In this document: positions 12,561 through 23,703 of the stretch, one piece after another
Position numbering within the stretch: position 1 is the stretch's first letter
Layout of the letters: each line of letters begins with the position of its first letter
Assembly: GCA_947247005.1 (NCBI GenBank)
Contig: OX365947.1
Coordinates: 39,016,760 to 39,080,759, forward strand
Length of the DNA: 64,000 nucleotides
From: Spisula solida
Taxonomy: Eukaryota > Mollusca > Bivalvia > Venerida > Mactridae
Reading direction: 5' to 3'
The notes under the pieces: generated by a model
What the model was told of the DNA's origin: nothing
Seen by the model: the letters and a program-made list of their open reading frames with translations, nothing else
The model's database searches: none
Made by a program: the position numbers and the translations under genes

Positions 12561-12872
12561 TATGAACTGAATGCAACTGGCACACAAACTGTATACTGAC
12601 TTATTGGTTATTTGATAGAACAAATATTGTTTTTTGACTAAATTTATAACTACTAATGTAAATTCACAGAAACCAGTGATGTTTGTAAAACAGGTATCAT
12701 CATGTTATAAATACTGAAAACTCATAAGAGTTATTATAAATGTACTGATAATGATCAAACTATTTACCAATAAGCCTGATGATTATAGAATACACTGTAA
12801 TTTTGTCTACTGACCAATATTATTTTATTTTTATATATGTTCAAATAGTGGATAAAATATGTATATAATTAC

Positions 12873-12946
12873 CAAGTGTGTCCCCCATTGCATCAACATT
12901 ACTGGTGGACTCTTGTTCAACATTACTTGGTACAATTACTGAGGCT
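12873..12946 (-). CDS. Candidate internal exon upstream of the lectin-like exons
   Basis: This is a 74-bp open exon candidate with a pyrimidine-rich acceptor (TTATTTTCCAG) and donor CTTG|GTAATT. It reads ASVIVPSNVEQESTSNVDAM followed by GDTL, a Ser/Thr/acid-rich linker. It ends one base into a codon, which is exactly what the exon at 4706-4789 needs, giving ...GDTL-G-NREWYVS.... A phase match alone has a one-in-three chance. The exon lies inside the 5484-15457 inverted-arm block while its proposed partners lie outside, so either that block is not a single transposon insertion or the exon call is wrong. No upstream partner exon could be joined. Confidence 0.25.
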
Positions 12947-13821
12947 CTGGAAAATAACAATTTTTAGAATTAATTACAATAAATGAAGTAAAATTAGTCT
13001 ATGGTCTTGAAGTATATTGACGTCAACCTCCTAATGCACCAGTCAATTGAAACCATGGCCACCAAACCCAGGGAATAGCGGGTATTTTTACTTTTGCTTT
13101 TTCAAAACCCATGTAAAATCCTGTTCCCACCCCCAGAGCCATACAGATGGTAAAACCCCGCAAAATTGCCTCGACCTATACCTCATGGGTATAGCCATGG
13201 CTATATTACACTGCTATTTTGGGGCGAAACAATAGCCGGGTGAGTGTGGCGACACCAGAAAGGGAAAAACACGGGACTGTTCCACCATCCCTTCCCCGGG
13301 GTTGGGTGGCTGTGGTTTGAATTGACTGGTGAATAAAATATGAAAATTGTAATGGAATGATCATCGTCATAAACCTGGGACCTTCTATCGTACAATGATT
13401 ATTTGAGGTACACAAAGCATCTTAGGAGTATCATATGATACCTCTGAGCTCACTATCACATAAAAAAATGAGCAGCAATTGAGACTGATCAACAAAATAA
13501 TTCTTGATGTACATCTCCGTACATTCTGCGATAGCCTCGCCAGCATCACACAATACAGAAATCTTGACAGAGGCTCTTCTGTTAAAAAATTGTGAAGATG
13601 GCTGTCCCTTTAGCTTGATGATAATGTTTAGAGGTGTGTGAGCCCAACATCCAGCTCAATTTTCACTCTGTTTCACATATTTGTTTATATGTGTCAGACT
13701 CAGAGACTTTACTTCATGGACTTTCTATATAATGAATATTAAACTAGCAACCAGCAGGTCCAAGAGGAACAGATATACACATACAATCACAGACACTTGG
13801 GGTCTGGACCACGAACCCCTA

Positions 13822-14224
13822 CAGGGCTCAAATTTAACTTTTTTGGTCACTTGCAAATTTTAGCAAGTAGCTTTTTTTCTTACTTGCTAAATCAGAAAAT
13901 CTACTTGCAAATTGAGCGATTCAATTAAAAACGTTACAATATCCGTCTGTATTATACCTAGGTAACATAGTTAGAGCTATAATCATATTGTTTGTGAACC
14001 TGTTATACATCTATCAGACTACAGGATTTCAGCAAGTTGTAAATATGTTGGAGTCATTTGTGACCTCTTCTAGCAGAAGTTTGTTGGCATCTTAATGCGC
14101 CCGAGACCCTGGAAATTATTTGTAGTTGTACTTGCAAAAAATAGCAAGTAATGATTATATCCACTTGCATTTTGGGAAATCTACTTGCATTTAGCAAGTT
14201 AGCAAGTGCTAAATTCGCGCCCTG
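13822..14224. mobile_element. hAT-like MITE with CTTGCTA/ACTTGCAAATTT repeats
   Basis: The left end CAGGGCTCAAATTTAAC and right end (reverse complement CAGGGCGCGAATTTAGC) form the inverted termini. Both subterminal regions repeat ACTTGCAAAT and TAGCAAGTA many times. The 403-bp length and CAGGG ends suggest a non-autonomous hAT element. No clear 8-bp target duplication was found. Confidence 0.65.
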
Positions 14225-14687
14225 CGGCCTACTGCTACGCGCCTGGAAATATTTTATTTATTTATTATATATCCAGACACATTCACTAATCACACAAACA
14301 TTTGTTGGATGTACTTGATATTAATAAAAAAAATCTACGCAATTCCTCTACACAGCTTAAATATTTAAGAGGCATTTACGAATATTTTTTATTTTTCCCA
14401 GATACTTCAATAATGTACGTTTGTGTGATTAGTGTATGGGTCTGTGTATACAATGTTGATAATAAAAAATATATACAGGTGCGTAGCTGGGGGCAGTGTC
14501 CAGATCCCAGTTGTCCGTTGCCTAAGCAAAGCACTTCCAAGCGCCTTTATTCATGTACCACCCGTTCAATTAAATATAGAAGGCAAGGATTACCTCCCGT
14601 GGAAAGCGCTACATAGCGCTCAGACATGTAAACGGTCCAAGTGTCTGTTCATACAATAGAAATATTAGAACACAAGCATTGACAATA

Positions 14688-14771
14688 TAGTCCCAAACAC
14701 GGGACCAAACTTGTATAGACTGTTGGACCTAACCTAATGAAATGATACGTTTGGTCTCGGTTGGGACTATA
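14688..14771. repeat. Hairpin, 24-bp arms
   Basis: ATAGTCCCAAACACGGGACC continuing to AAAC at 14688-14711 pairs with GTTTGGTCTCGGTTGGGACT ending at 14771. A few mismatches are present. It is a probable small fold-back element. Confidence 0.6.
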
Positions 14772-15460
14772 GACAATGGTGAATCTGACTATGGCAAAGT
14801 TTAAGAACTGTTTTAACATAAACCTACCTAATGTCGCGCACGTTAATTAAACTTCGTGTAAATATATATATATATATTGTATACTTCTTGAAGTCAACAC
14901 CAATGTTGATTGATTGCCAATTAGCTAACTGTTGCGAGATTCTACAAGGAACATCAACTAAATTTAGACGATTTTCTGCTTTGCTATGCAAATGGTGTCA
15001 AATTTAAAAGGGGAGTAACTCTGGACAATCAAAACATAGCTAAATTCCGTTTCGAAAACGGTCAGTATCGATTTTCAAGGACGGGACTATTTTACACTGT
15101 CTGACGATCTTACTTTTTCCTTTTTCATCCCGATCTGTGGCTGATATTGCACTTGAAAAACTATTGCTCACAACATCTTTTACGCGGTTCTTGCGTCACC
15201 CAAAACGTTTATTACAGCAGTTGACAAGTTACTTCCTGGTTTGAGGCGGCCATTTTGTCGTCTGTTTCGTATCACGTGATTAATATTTAGACGGTGTCGC
15301 TGTTTTTCCCTAACTTACGATAAAATTTATCGTAGCGAAGATAGTTGAGTTACGACAGCGTCTATGAAACGCTCTTATTGTAGTGTTAAGTTTATCGTAT
15401 CTCCCAAACTTACGATAATATAGCATCTTAGTTACGATATGTTTATGAAACGGGCCCCAG

Positions 15461-17320
15461 TTCTTTCACAAATATGTACATGTAGATACATGGGCTATTC
15501 CTTGTAGGCCTACATCTTTTACAAAAAAACAAGCGAGACTTCCACTGAGCTTTTTAAACTAAATTATCCATTTGATCTAGTTAAAATAACACTATGCTTA
15601 CACGAAGATCACAAAAATAACCATTCAAAATCAGAATAGTTCTGAATTGAAAATGACCAAGTACAGTCGAGCTGACAATAACAAGATGTAAAATGGAGCC
15701 TATAACGCTCATCTGATACAAGAATATTTGATCAAGAACACAATGTTTTAGCAAGTTTTACCTCAATAGTGTTGAGAAGCATCGTGATGAACATCAACAT
15801 AGGCTGGTTTGCACTATTGAGTCTCTTCTCGACGAAATGGTGCAACAGAAATATTTCTACTTTCGTTTTCTCAACAGCTCAATGTTTGTTTCCGAGATTT
15901 CCATCGTTCTCAACCGAAAATTCATAAGAATAACGGTATTCGTCCTCACAACGGTGTTTACCAATGTAATTTAGACTGATAATAGTCCTCAACCCTTCCG
16001 AATAACACAGTTTTGGTGACAAAATCGACCACACGTCGAGAATAAGTCTGCTCGCCATGTCATTTCGGCGCTTGATTTCGCGAGCGTTTCTATGACTTCG
16101 AATATCAAAGGGAAGGAACTCGTCACTATTTTTTTTATTTTAAATTTATTTTTTTAAAGATCGTCAAATATAATTACCAGGACATAATTTATTAAGCAGA
16201 TTTATTGATGTGAATACCGTAAAATAAAAATATTTAATGTTTACGGATGTTTATAAAATTTTCCGGACGGTACCGAAGTTTCCCGTAATAACACGAAATT
16301 ACGTCGAAATGACGTCGGCTAATGATGGACGGATTACGTTAAGTAAAATAATTTTCATGGTGTCGTTATTAAACTTAGTATGTGGAGAGGGGCCTATAAG
16401 GGGCTTGTCATGAGATAGTGAATAACATTTCATATTTATATTATGACAACAATCCCGGTTGCTATGGAAACGAAAATGGTGAAAACATCACATTTTCTTG
16501 CATAAATCGAAATTTTGATTGTAAGGTTTATTAGAACTGGAGTATTAACAGAGCTAGGCCGCTAGCCTGCCAACTTCACGAACATGTAGGAATAATGCAC
16601 ATCATTGTATTGTTTGAATTTCACTAACTATTTTGCTGATATGGTAGCATGAACTTCTATTTCACTGTTTAAGCTTTATATTCAATTTGTTTAATGTATC
16701 GTCACGTAGGTGATTTCCGGACAATCCAGGTCAATTATAATATAATTTATGTTTGTGATACCTTGGAACTTATGAAGTGCAATCACAAGTCGGAGTTCCT
16801 TTTGCAATGAAGTTCATTTATGTCATAATAAATATACCAGTAATATATAAACACCAAAGTAGATTGAATGTATCTGACGTTTTATTAATATCATAATAAG
16901 GTTATGTTAGCAAATGATGACATTATGAAGTTGGACAAAGCAAAGTCTACGTTTGAGCTATAAAAACCACATGGTTAACTGATACTAGTCTACAGGGGGT
17001 ATGGCTATAGTCTGGCAGTTGGTTTCCTTGATAACCCCGCAACAACATTTAAAGACCGGTACAGAAATTTCTATGTTTTGAATCAGTAAAACAAATTTAT
17101 CAGTTATGTTTTAGTACAAAACTGACCGTATCTGTAAATTTGTTTGGATGTATAGCAGACAATTGTTGAAAATGATGCGTTTGTCGGGACTAACATTTAA
17201 TGCAGGTCTGTGTTCAACCAAAACATGTATGCCATTGACACAGGGTGTGCGAAATGCCTAATTCATCAAGAACAGGATCGCATCTACCAACAACAACCGC
17301 ATGTTGCATGGACAGCAGTT
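15461..17320. other. Non-coding region with single repeat relics
   Basis: I could not join any coding exon here. Contents: CpG-bearing sequence at about 16010-16330; a diverged unit of the 2203-2740 family at 16380-16475 with GGTTGCTATGGAAAC at 16457-16471; and at about 16550-16587 a single copy of CCGCTAGCCTGCCAACTTCA, the reverse complement of the seed expanded at 63427-63615. Confidence 0.45.
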
Positions 17321-17321
17321 T

Positions 17322-17815
17322 TTAAAACGATGCGAAACATCGCCGATGTGTCGGGTAACCTCTGGGATGCCTCGAAGAATTAGTTTTATAGCGGAAGCCT
17401 CCCCGATCATTCCCCGAGGTTCTGGATACCTCGGGAATGCCTCCCCGGAATATTCCCGAATTTCGGGGATGCTTCCCCGAGATGTTCCCGACATGATATC
17501 GTGAGTACATCGGGTAAAATTCAATACATACATTGAAATTTCCCGATGTACTCGCGATCTGACTAAATGTCTCAAGACTTCGGGGAGCTTCCATCAGACA
17601 TCGGTGAACCTCCTGATGCCAATCGGCAATACATCCCGAAGCAGTTAGACCAACGCATAAAGTCGGGAATACATCGGGAGTTCGTCTGCTAGATTCACAA
17701 ATTGTTTCGAGACTGCCCCGAAGCTTCCCAAAGACCACGAGGATCATGCTCTCGATGTCTACCGAAGCTAATTTGTTTCTATCGGGAGTACATCGCCGAT
17801 GCAAACAAGCTCAGT
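17322..17815. repeat. GC-rich palindromic island of CCCGA/TCGGG motifs
   Basis: The block is visibly richer in G+C than its surroundings and contains dozens of CCCCGA, TCGGGA and ACATCGGGA words on both strands. The clearest palindrome pairs ATCGTGAGTACATCGGG (17500-17516) with CCCGATGTACTCGCGAT (17543-17559). Overlapping open frames of up to 160 codons exist in several frames on both strands, as expected from symmetric composition, so I do not call a gene. Confidence 0.55.
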
Positions 17816-18402
17816 GGGACCTAGGCTTTAACTGTCACATCTGGATAACATTTCAGTTAAAAAATTGTGGGTTCACACATTAAACGTTAGCACCAGTGTT
17901 GTTTAGCGTTTCAAAGGCATAAACAAGAGCTGTCCACGAACAGCGCGCTCCTTTATTCTCAGTGGCATGCTAGGGTAGTATAATCATTATATATTCAAAA
18001 CAAAATTCTTCATAGATGCAACATTTCCCTCTTTTGTATAGAGGTTGTGCCTTGCAGTGATTTTTTGGCCTCTTTGGGAAACGGTCCGGGTCCGTTCAGA
18101 TTGAGAATTTTCGCGTTGTGACAACTTGAAATTGGGAAATGTTTTGAAGCAGAAAGGCCAAATAGTTATTACAAAAAAAAAAAAAAAGTCATGTGACTGC
18201 TTACTGGTTTCTGTAAATTTTTATGCTTGATCTTTTGTCAAAAATGTTCATAACTTCTTCAGGTTATGTCCGATTTTGATTTTTTTTTAAATGTTCATTG
18301 GGAATTTCCCACTTCAAATTTGGGAAAATAATAGCCTTTTTCAAATTGGGAAGGTACCGTTTACCGGCAGCAAACAAAGAAGGAAAAAAATCACTGCCTT
18401 GT

Positions 18403-18520
18403 ACGTATTTTATGTTTTCTGTGCTCGGTTGGTTCAGTTGGGCATCGTGCCTTGTGTGTTTTTAATGTTTTCTGTGCTCGGCTGGTTAAGTTGAGTGCTG
18501 CCTTCCCTGTCTGACTTAAT
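18403..18520 (+). repeat. Dispersed repeat, two about 60-bp units
   Basis: Two diverged units share TTTTCTGTGCTCGG(T/C)TGGTT and GTGCCTTG. The same sequence is present in reverse orientation at about 42720-42820, including AAGTTGAGTGCTGCCTTCCC. It therefore forms an inverted dispersed pair 24 kb apart. Confidence 0.65.
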
Positions 18521-18539
18521 ACTATCTTTTTCTAAGTCT

Positions 18540-20180
18540 AAAATGGCAGATCACTTGATCAAAATGCTTGACAGAGTTACCTTCTCATGTGTATGTCATG
18601 GTGTCATGATGATGAACAAGTATGCAAAGTATCGAAGCAGTATGTCAATGCACTTTGAATATAATTATTACAGGTTACAAACCTTTTATCTAGACTTTAA
18701 GATTTGCATTTCTAAGCCCAAAATGGGGTATACTTTCAACAAAATGCTTGATAAAGTTACCTAACTCTGTGTATGGGTTAGAGTACATGATGGTGAACAA
18801 GTAGTATACACAGTACAAAAGCAATATATCACTCCGCTTTGAAAATATTTGATGCTAATACTTGTACCTAAACTTTAAAGGGACTGCCTCACGTTTTGGT
18901 GTATTGCAAAAATAAAATAAAATTGTCAAATATTCGTGTAATTTTGGTATAGTTGCCTGTATATCCCATAAACAACCACATTGACATCTAAAATAACTTG
19001 AGAAACTTCGGCAATTCGCAGTTATATAGTTTTTTTACATAAAAAATGCTATAGGGTATTAATACCCTATAGAATTAACACTACCATTACTTAAATTGCC
19101 TGAAATTTGTTCGCATTAAATTTTGTTGAAAATGAATAGAAAAACAAACCAAATACCTCACTGATGCTCACGCTGTAGTTTGTTGATGTTACAGTTTGGT
19201 CATGTGTGAATTACACAATTCACAAAGCATATTGGAAGGAAACTTAGCGCTTTTTTCAAGAAAAAAATACTCAGTGGGCGATATCGAGAGTGGTTAAAAT
19301 TGCTCATTTGCACCAAATTTTTCATAAAGCAACCGTCAGTGGCTTTCTATTACATCAATACTTGATAGATAGAGAATAATAGGTTAGTGCCGTGGATTAA
19401 TAAGTTTGTCTGGCAAGACGGGGGAATTTATCGGGTGAGCCGATAATTTCCGCATCCAAGCCGGATAGACTTTTACTTCATTCACGGCACTAACCTATTA
19501 TACTATTTATCCAGTCGCTTAATCTGCTCAGTAAGGGGATCAAACTCGGGACTATACTGTTACTCTTTATTAACTAGCGCACAACGTCACGTTCGTTCCG
19601 TGACGTCACGATAAACAACGACGTCTGACATATTGATAGACGTCGTGTAGACGCAGGGAAGTCGAAGAAAATAACCGATCAACCACCAGCTCATTTAGGA
19701 TAGGAAAACCTCACCCTCGGTCACGGAAATGCAACCTGCGACTCTCATATAAGAAGAAGTCCGTCAGATCACATGGTAAGATGACGGATTATCACTAGTC
19801 ACATGACGAGGTGACCGAGTATAGCTAAGTTTAATCGGCACCACGTTAACTCGCAGATTTTGCCGGAAGTGACTGGATAAAGTTCCCTACCAGTGTGTAT
19901 GAGTTGGTGTTATAATGTTGAGCAAGTATGCAAAGTATCAAAGAAACCTTGAAGATATTCGAGGTTTAGAAATTGTACCTATACTTTAGCATTTGCATTA
20001 AGTTGAACAAAGGGGCATAATTTCAACAAAATGCTTGATAGAGTTACCTACTCCTGTGTAGGAGTTGGGGTCATGATGGTGAACAAGTATACAAAGTATC
20101 AAAACAACATGGCAAAGGACTTTGAAAATATAAGAGGGTACCTGTTCCTGTACGTCAAAATTAGTGCAAATAGTAGATCC
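18540..20180 (+). repeat. About 180-bp tandem repeat split by an insertion
   Basis: Units anchored by AAAATGCTTGA(C/T)A(G/A)AGTTACC occur at about 18560, 18739 and 20030, with a partial unit at 19880. They share ATGGTGAACAAGT and CAAAGTATC. The intact array is interrupted at about 18890-19880 by an unrelated insertion that begins GGGACTGCCTCACGTTTTGG. The 89-aa open frame at 18495 is a shadow. Confidence 0.65.
19375..19503. repeat. Hairpin within the inserted segment
   Basis: AATAATAGGTTAGTGCCGTG (19375-19394) pairs with CACGGCACTAACCTATTA (19483-19500). An inner TTATCGGGTGAGCCGATAA hairpin sits at 19429-19447. Just outside, TTTATCCAGTC (19504) pairs with GACTGGATAAA (about 19868-19878), which may mark a separate about 375-bp MITE containing CGTGACGTCACG. 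Confidence 0.6.
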
Positions 20181-20639
20181 AAGTATAAATTTTAATTTGT
20201 TCGACACACGGCTTCCCATAGTCGGAAAAAAATCTCACGTGACCTTGTTTGAATATGCCTTTAAAATGTTTTAATTTGTTTATATGGAGAATTTCGATGT
20301 TTTACTATAGTTTGCATTGTGTGAAATTTGAATTTGTTCATATGTAACATTTCATGTCGTCATAAACACAAGTATGGGACGCCGTTTTACATGAATTACT
20401 TTGCGCATTTTCCGAAAAACTGTCTTCATCAAATGCAAGAAAACGGCGATGTCTATCGATGGGGATTTTTTTCTGTGACTATATGGGACAACACTCTTCA
20501 CAAATATGTACAAAGAAATTCTTTTGCAATTTTGTCTAGGTTAAAACCTAGAATGACTGGACTATACGACGTTGTGATGTGTTCTTTGTATATACCGGCA
20601 AAATCGCCGGCCATGTTAGAATTTTGATCATATACTCTT

Positions 20640-22140
20640 TAAATCTATAAACTTGTGCGTTCAAAGTCAAACGAGAAACGTTATAAACATAAGAAGTAAG
20701 TTTATCAGCTTTAAACGCGCCACATGGTGGGGCGCAATTTTCGTAGCAGTTTTGACGCGTTTGCTACGTTTTTGTAATACATTCATACGTTTCGATAAAA
20801 TGAAAACTATCTGCTAGTCGGGCTTTGTATTTTGCGTATTTTGGTGTATTTCATCTTGTGCTAAGTTAAGTTTATGCGCCATTTTCACCATTTTGACGGT
20901 CCAAAAGACGCCGTAATTTTGTCTAAAAATTCAAAAGCCGAAAACTCGGGACGGTCAAAGTTTTTAAATTTTACTCCGATATTTAATAAATTATTTGCTA
21001 AGTTTTTGTCAAATAAAAAGATGGGGTCCACGAGTCAGTTTTTTCGTTAATATTATATCAAGTTTAACGTGTAGGGTTTTAGACCTACCCGTTATTAAGA
21101 TATCGGGAGTTGTTCCCCTTTGGTATTTTACACCATTTGCATCAAAGTCAACAAACCTCGGTATGTTTCGGTTCTTGGTAGTATATTTTTATTAATTAAA
21201 CATATTTGGTAGGACATGTGGGCTTGGCGTCTACGGTATTTGTTAGTACACTGCATGGTTATTATATTTATTGGTGTAGTTGTGAGATATTGCCTAAAAC
21301 ATTGGTTAAAAGTATGTCGGTACGTATCGGTTATTTCCGTTAGTTTACGTTCAGCTTCGGAACCCGCTAGATGGCGGGTGTTTCATTGAATTGACAGAAA
21401 GGGGCGTGTCTTACCGAATGAGGGTATATATACCACAGCACGCACTGTGCACGCCAGTCGGCTTGCGAGAGCTGACTCGTTCACTTTGGTTAAACGACGT
21501 GAAATATTGACCAGCGTTACACTCTGTGTATTTACGCAAGTGTCTCTTGCTAGTGATTTCTTGAGAAGCCTAGCTTCCTTGAAGAGCTACAAGGGGACAT
21601 AGTTGCGGAGTACCAGTAACGTGGTAAATAGTTGATAGGTTCCAGCTAGGTGTTGTTTGGTTGGTGCGTCTGTTGGGAGAAGAGAGAAGTTGGTAGAACG
21701 TTTTGTGTGAGGCTGGTGCAGCGTAATAGGCTAGAGCTACAGTTGAGGGTTGTGTGTGACTGCTGTGTGGTACAGTCTACAGCCGTGGGTAGCTGGCCAG
21801 TGACTTCTTGAGAAGCATCGCTTCCTTGAATGGCTGTTGAGAAGAGACACGTTGGTAGAACATATTGTGTGAGGCTTGTGCAGCGTTAGTAGATTAGAGC
21901 TACAGTCGAGGGTTGTGTGTGTCTACTGTGTGGAGACAGGTCTACAGCCGTGGGTAGCTGGGAACGCTGCAGAGTCTCTTGAAGGTGTCTTATGAGAGGC
22001 AGGTCTGTGAGCACGTTGTTGACGTTTGTTAGTTGGGAAACATTAGGTTATAACTATTGAATGGTTATTGTTGGGCAATAGCAAAAAGTTGTACGCTACC
22101 GCAAATTTAGAGTTGAAGAGACTGGGGACGGCCGAAAACG
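20640..22140 (+). other. LTR-like or promoter-like block with TATA box and internal duplication
   Basis: The palindromic TATA element GGTATATATACC lies at 21423-21434, followed by a GC-richer transcribed-looking stretch. A segment is duplicated imperfectly: 21690-21796 and 21852-21961 both run from TTGGTAGAAC through GAGGGTTGTGTGTG to CAGCCGTGGGTAGCTG, each preceded by CTTCTTGAGAAGC. The upstream part (20653-20760, GCGTTCAAAGTCAAACGAGA and TTTTCGTAGCAGTTTTGACG) recurs in pieces at 43104 and, inverted, at about 33740-33780, so the block is a dispersed element. I see no ORF. It may be an LTR and leader of a lost retrotransposon. Confidence 0.4.
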
Positions 22141-22175
22141 TTACTTCATAAGAGAGAAAAATACGCGACGTAAAT

Positions 22176-22585
22176 AGAGGATCTTGCATGAGTGCTCATT
22201 ACATACGAGTTTTATTAAACGAGTGGACAAAATGATATGACACGAGGCTTTGCCGAGTGTCATATTGTTTTTGTCGACGAGTTTAATCAAACTCGTATGT
22301 AATGAGCACGAATGTAAGATTCTATTTATCACATAACCTTAGAAAACGCTCATTATTGTTCAAAAGGATGATGTACGCTGCATATATTTCAGCCAAAATC
22401 CAGCGGTACAATTAGCGCGACGTCATGGCGACGTTGATATTATTCTGACGTCATTGACGGACCAATGCATCGATTGGCTAACGTCACGTCAAGCTCATTT
22501 AAATATTTATTGCACAGTCTGGGAGTGTCGAACGATATTTACGGCACGGCTTTACGGCACTCCTGAACAGCAGGTTATGTGATAA
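22176..22585 (+). mobile_element. Hairpin element, copy 1
   Basis: The first about 150 bp is a stem-loop: GTGCTCATTACATACGAG pairs with CTCGTATGTAATGAGCAC, with a nested ATGACAC...GTGTCAT stem and a GAGGCTTTGCCGAG tip. It is followed by a segment bounded by TTATCACATAACC (about 22325) and GGTTATGTGATAA (to 22585), containing CGACGTCATGGCGACG and CTGACGTCATTGACGG. The same unit recurs at 44401-44815 (reversed) and 45361-45774. The about 54-residue open frame conserved in all three copies is the stem read through, and I do not regard it as a protein. Confidence 0.8.
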
Positions 22586-23424
22586 TGCAGTTTAGTTACT
22601 TAATATGCAACAGTCTAATTTCATTCAGTGGTAAAATGGTCTAAATGACTTATAGTTTAACTAATATTAAGCAGCCATGCGATAAACTTGAAAATCATAC
22701 TTCACTTAATTGAAAAAAAAGTTTCGTTGTTGTCATGGCAACGTGAACTGAGTCGGTAAAGGAAAATAATTCCAGAAATACATTAGAATTATTCAATATA
22801 CACGCAAACCAAACGATGCACATCACTTCATAACATTCATGGTATTACATTTGTGTATGTATGTTATAACATATTCCTGTCATTTTCGTTGTCGCTATGG
22901 TAAAAAAAGTATTAAAAAATTAAGGATAGTAACAGAACGTCTAGATCATGAAACAACTCAAACATGTAGTAGGTAGGTTCATTCAAGTTATTATACGGGT
23001 TAGAAGTATAGTTAGGAGAATATGCACGCCTTCAAAATTTTTGATTTTGACTTGAAGATTGGTTGCCATGGAAACACATTTGTGAAAGTATCCAAGCCAG
23101 CTTTATCAAATGTGGTAGGTTTATTTCGGACTTTGTACATATCTTTTAAAACTAACAACACTGTGTTTACCGAAAAATAGTATTCACGTAGACGTACATG
23201 TTATACGTCCAATTTTGAAGCCATAAAAACGGAGCGATGACAACAGAAACATCAAAAGTATCAGACATTTAACTTGATCTTTGATTGACTCAGAATTAAA
23301 GTATCATAGAAACGTAATAAACTCAGCGTTGGTTTTTATATTCTATACAATGATTCAGAAAATAACAATATACACATCGCAAAACTTCGACTGAGACGGT
23401 CGCTACAGTGCGTGGCTAATCTGC
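22586..23424. other. Non-coding region with X-box-like palindromes
   Basis: No gene is seen. GTTGTCATGGCAAC at 22729-22742 and GGTTGCCATGGAAAC at 23061-23075 match the inverted half-site layout of RFX X-box sites. The second sits in a diverged unit of the 2203-2740 repeat family. Confidence 0.4.
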
Positions 23425-23703
23425 CTAATTGGCCAACAAATGACCTCCGGCTTCGAGGGAAGACATAGCGAGTTTGATGAAAGGAATCCAGGCGCGCCGT
23501 CCTAGCTCTTTTCGAATACTAGTAGACTCATTGTTTCGTTTACGTTCCCGGTGTATAGCACTATGGGTTTCCAACCAATCCATCTCTAGTTGGGGGGGGG
23601 ACACCGAAAAGCGTTTCTGAAATTTCCAGTGACCTTGCGAGATTTGAACTATGGACATCCGGATTGTTAGTCGAGAGCGCTAACCACTTGTCTATCCATG
23701 CCC
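23425..23703 (-). mobile_element. tRNA-derived SINE (minus strand)
   Basis: The reverse-complement head at about 23625-23703 reads GGGGCATGGATAGACAAGTG and continues GTTAGCGCTCTCGACTAAC, with a B-box-like AGTTCAAATCT. The body extends leftward and includes a run of nine Gs on the plus strand. The 77-aa minus-strand open frame is the SINE body and is not called as a gene. Confidence 0.6.

Larger units (their letters stand above)
5484..15457. mobile_element. About 10-kb block with inverted arms and CAG target duplication (Harbinger-like)
   Basis: The left end (5484-5690) and right end (about 15240-15457) are inverted arms starting GGGCCCGTTTCATAAACATA. Both arms contain repeated TTATCGTAA motifs in both orientations, a second (A/G)GCGTTTCATAGA block, and an inner AAAATGGCCGCC box. 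The bases immediately outside are CAG at 5481-5483 and CAG at 15458-15460. A 3-bp duplication, especially CWG, is characteristic of animal PIF/Harbinger elements. The interior holds nested repeats (SINE, two hAT-like MITEs, tandem arrays) and no recognisable transposase or Myb-like ORF. Intervals such as 5700-7860, 11240-12290 and 12950-13820 show nothing I can name. It is either one very large non-autonomous element or two opposed relics. Confidence 0.45.

Noticed and set aside
13431..13610. Possible minus-strand exon with a hydrophobic stretch
   Set aside because: Several frames are open but no donor gives the phase needed by the exon at 12873-12946.
15962..16058. Possible first exon on the minus strand starting MASRLILDVWSILS with a GTAAAC donor
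   Set aside because: Its splice phase does not match the lectin-like candidate exon at 12946 and no partner exon was found.
17322..17804. 160-codon open frame on the minus strand
   Set aside because: It lies in a palindromic motif-rich island with open frames on both strands, has no domain or splice context, and its composition follows the CCCGA/TCGGG words.
20328..20627. 99-codon plus-strand frame
   Set aside because: Part of it (20520-20562) is a dispersed repeat also found reversed at 973-1028, and the rest shows no domain.
22141..22332. Small protein-like frame beginning MINRILHSCSL conserved at three loci
   Set aside because: It is the hairpin stem of a mobile element. Conservation follows the DNA palindrome and the frame is disrupted differently in each copy.
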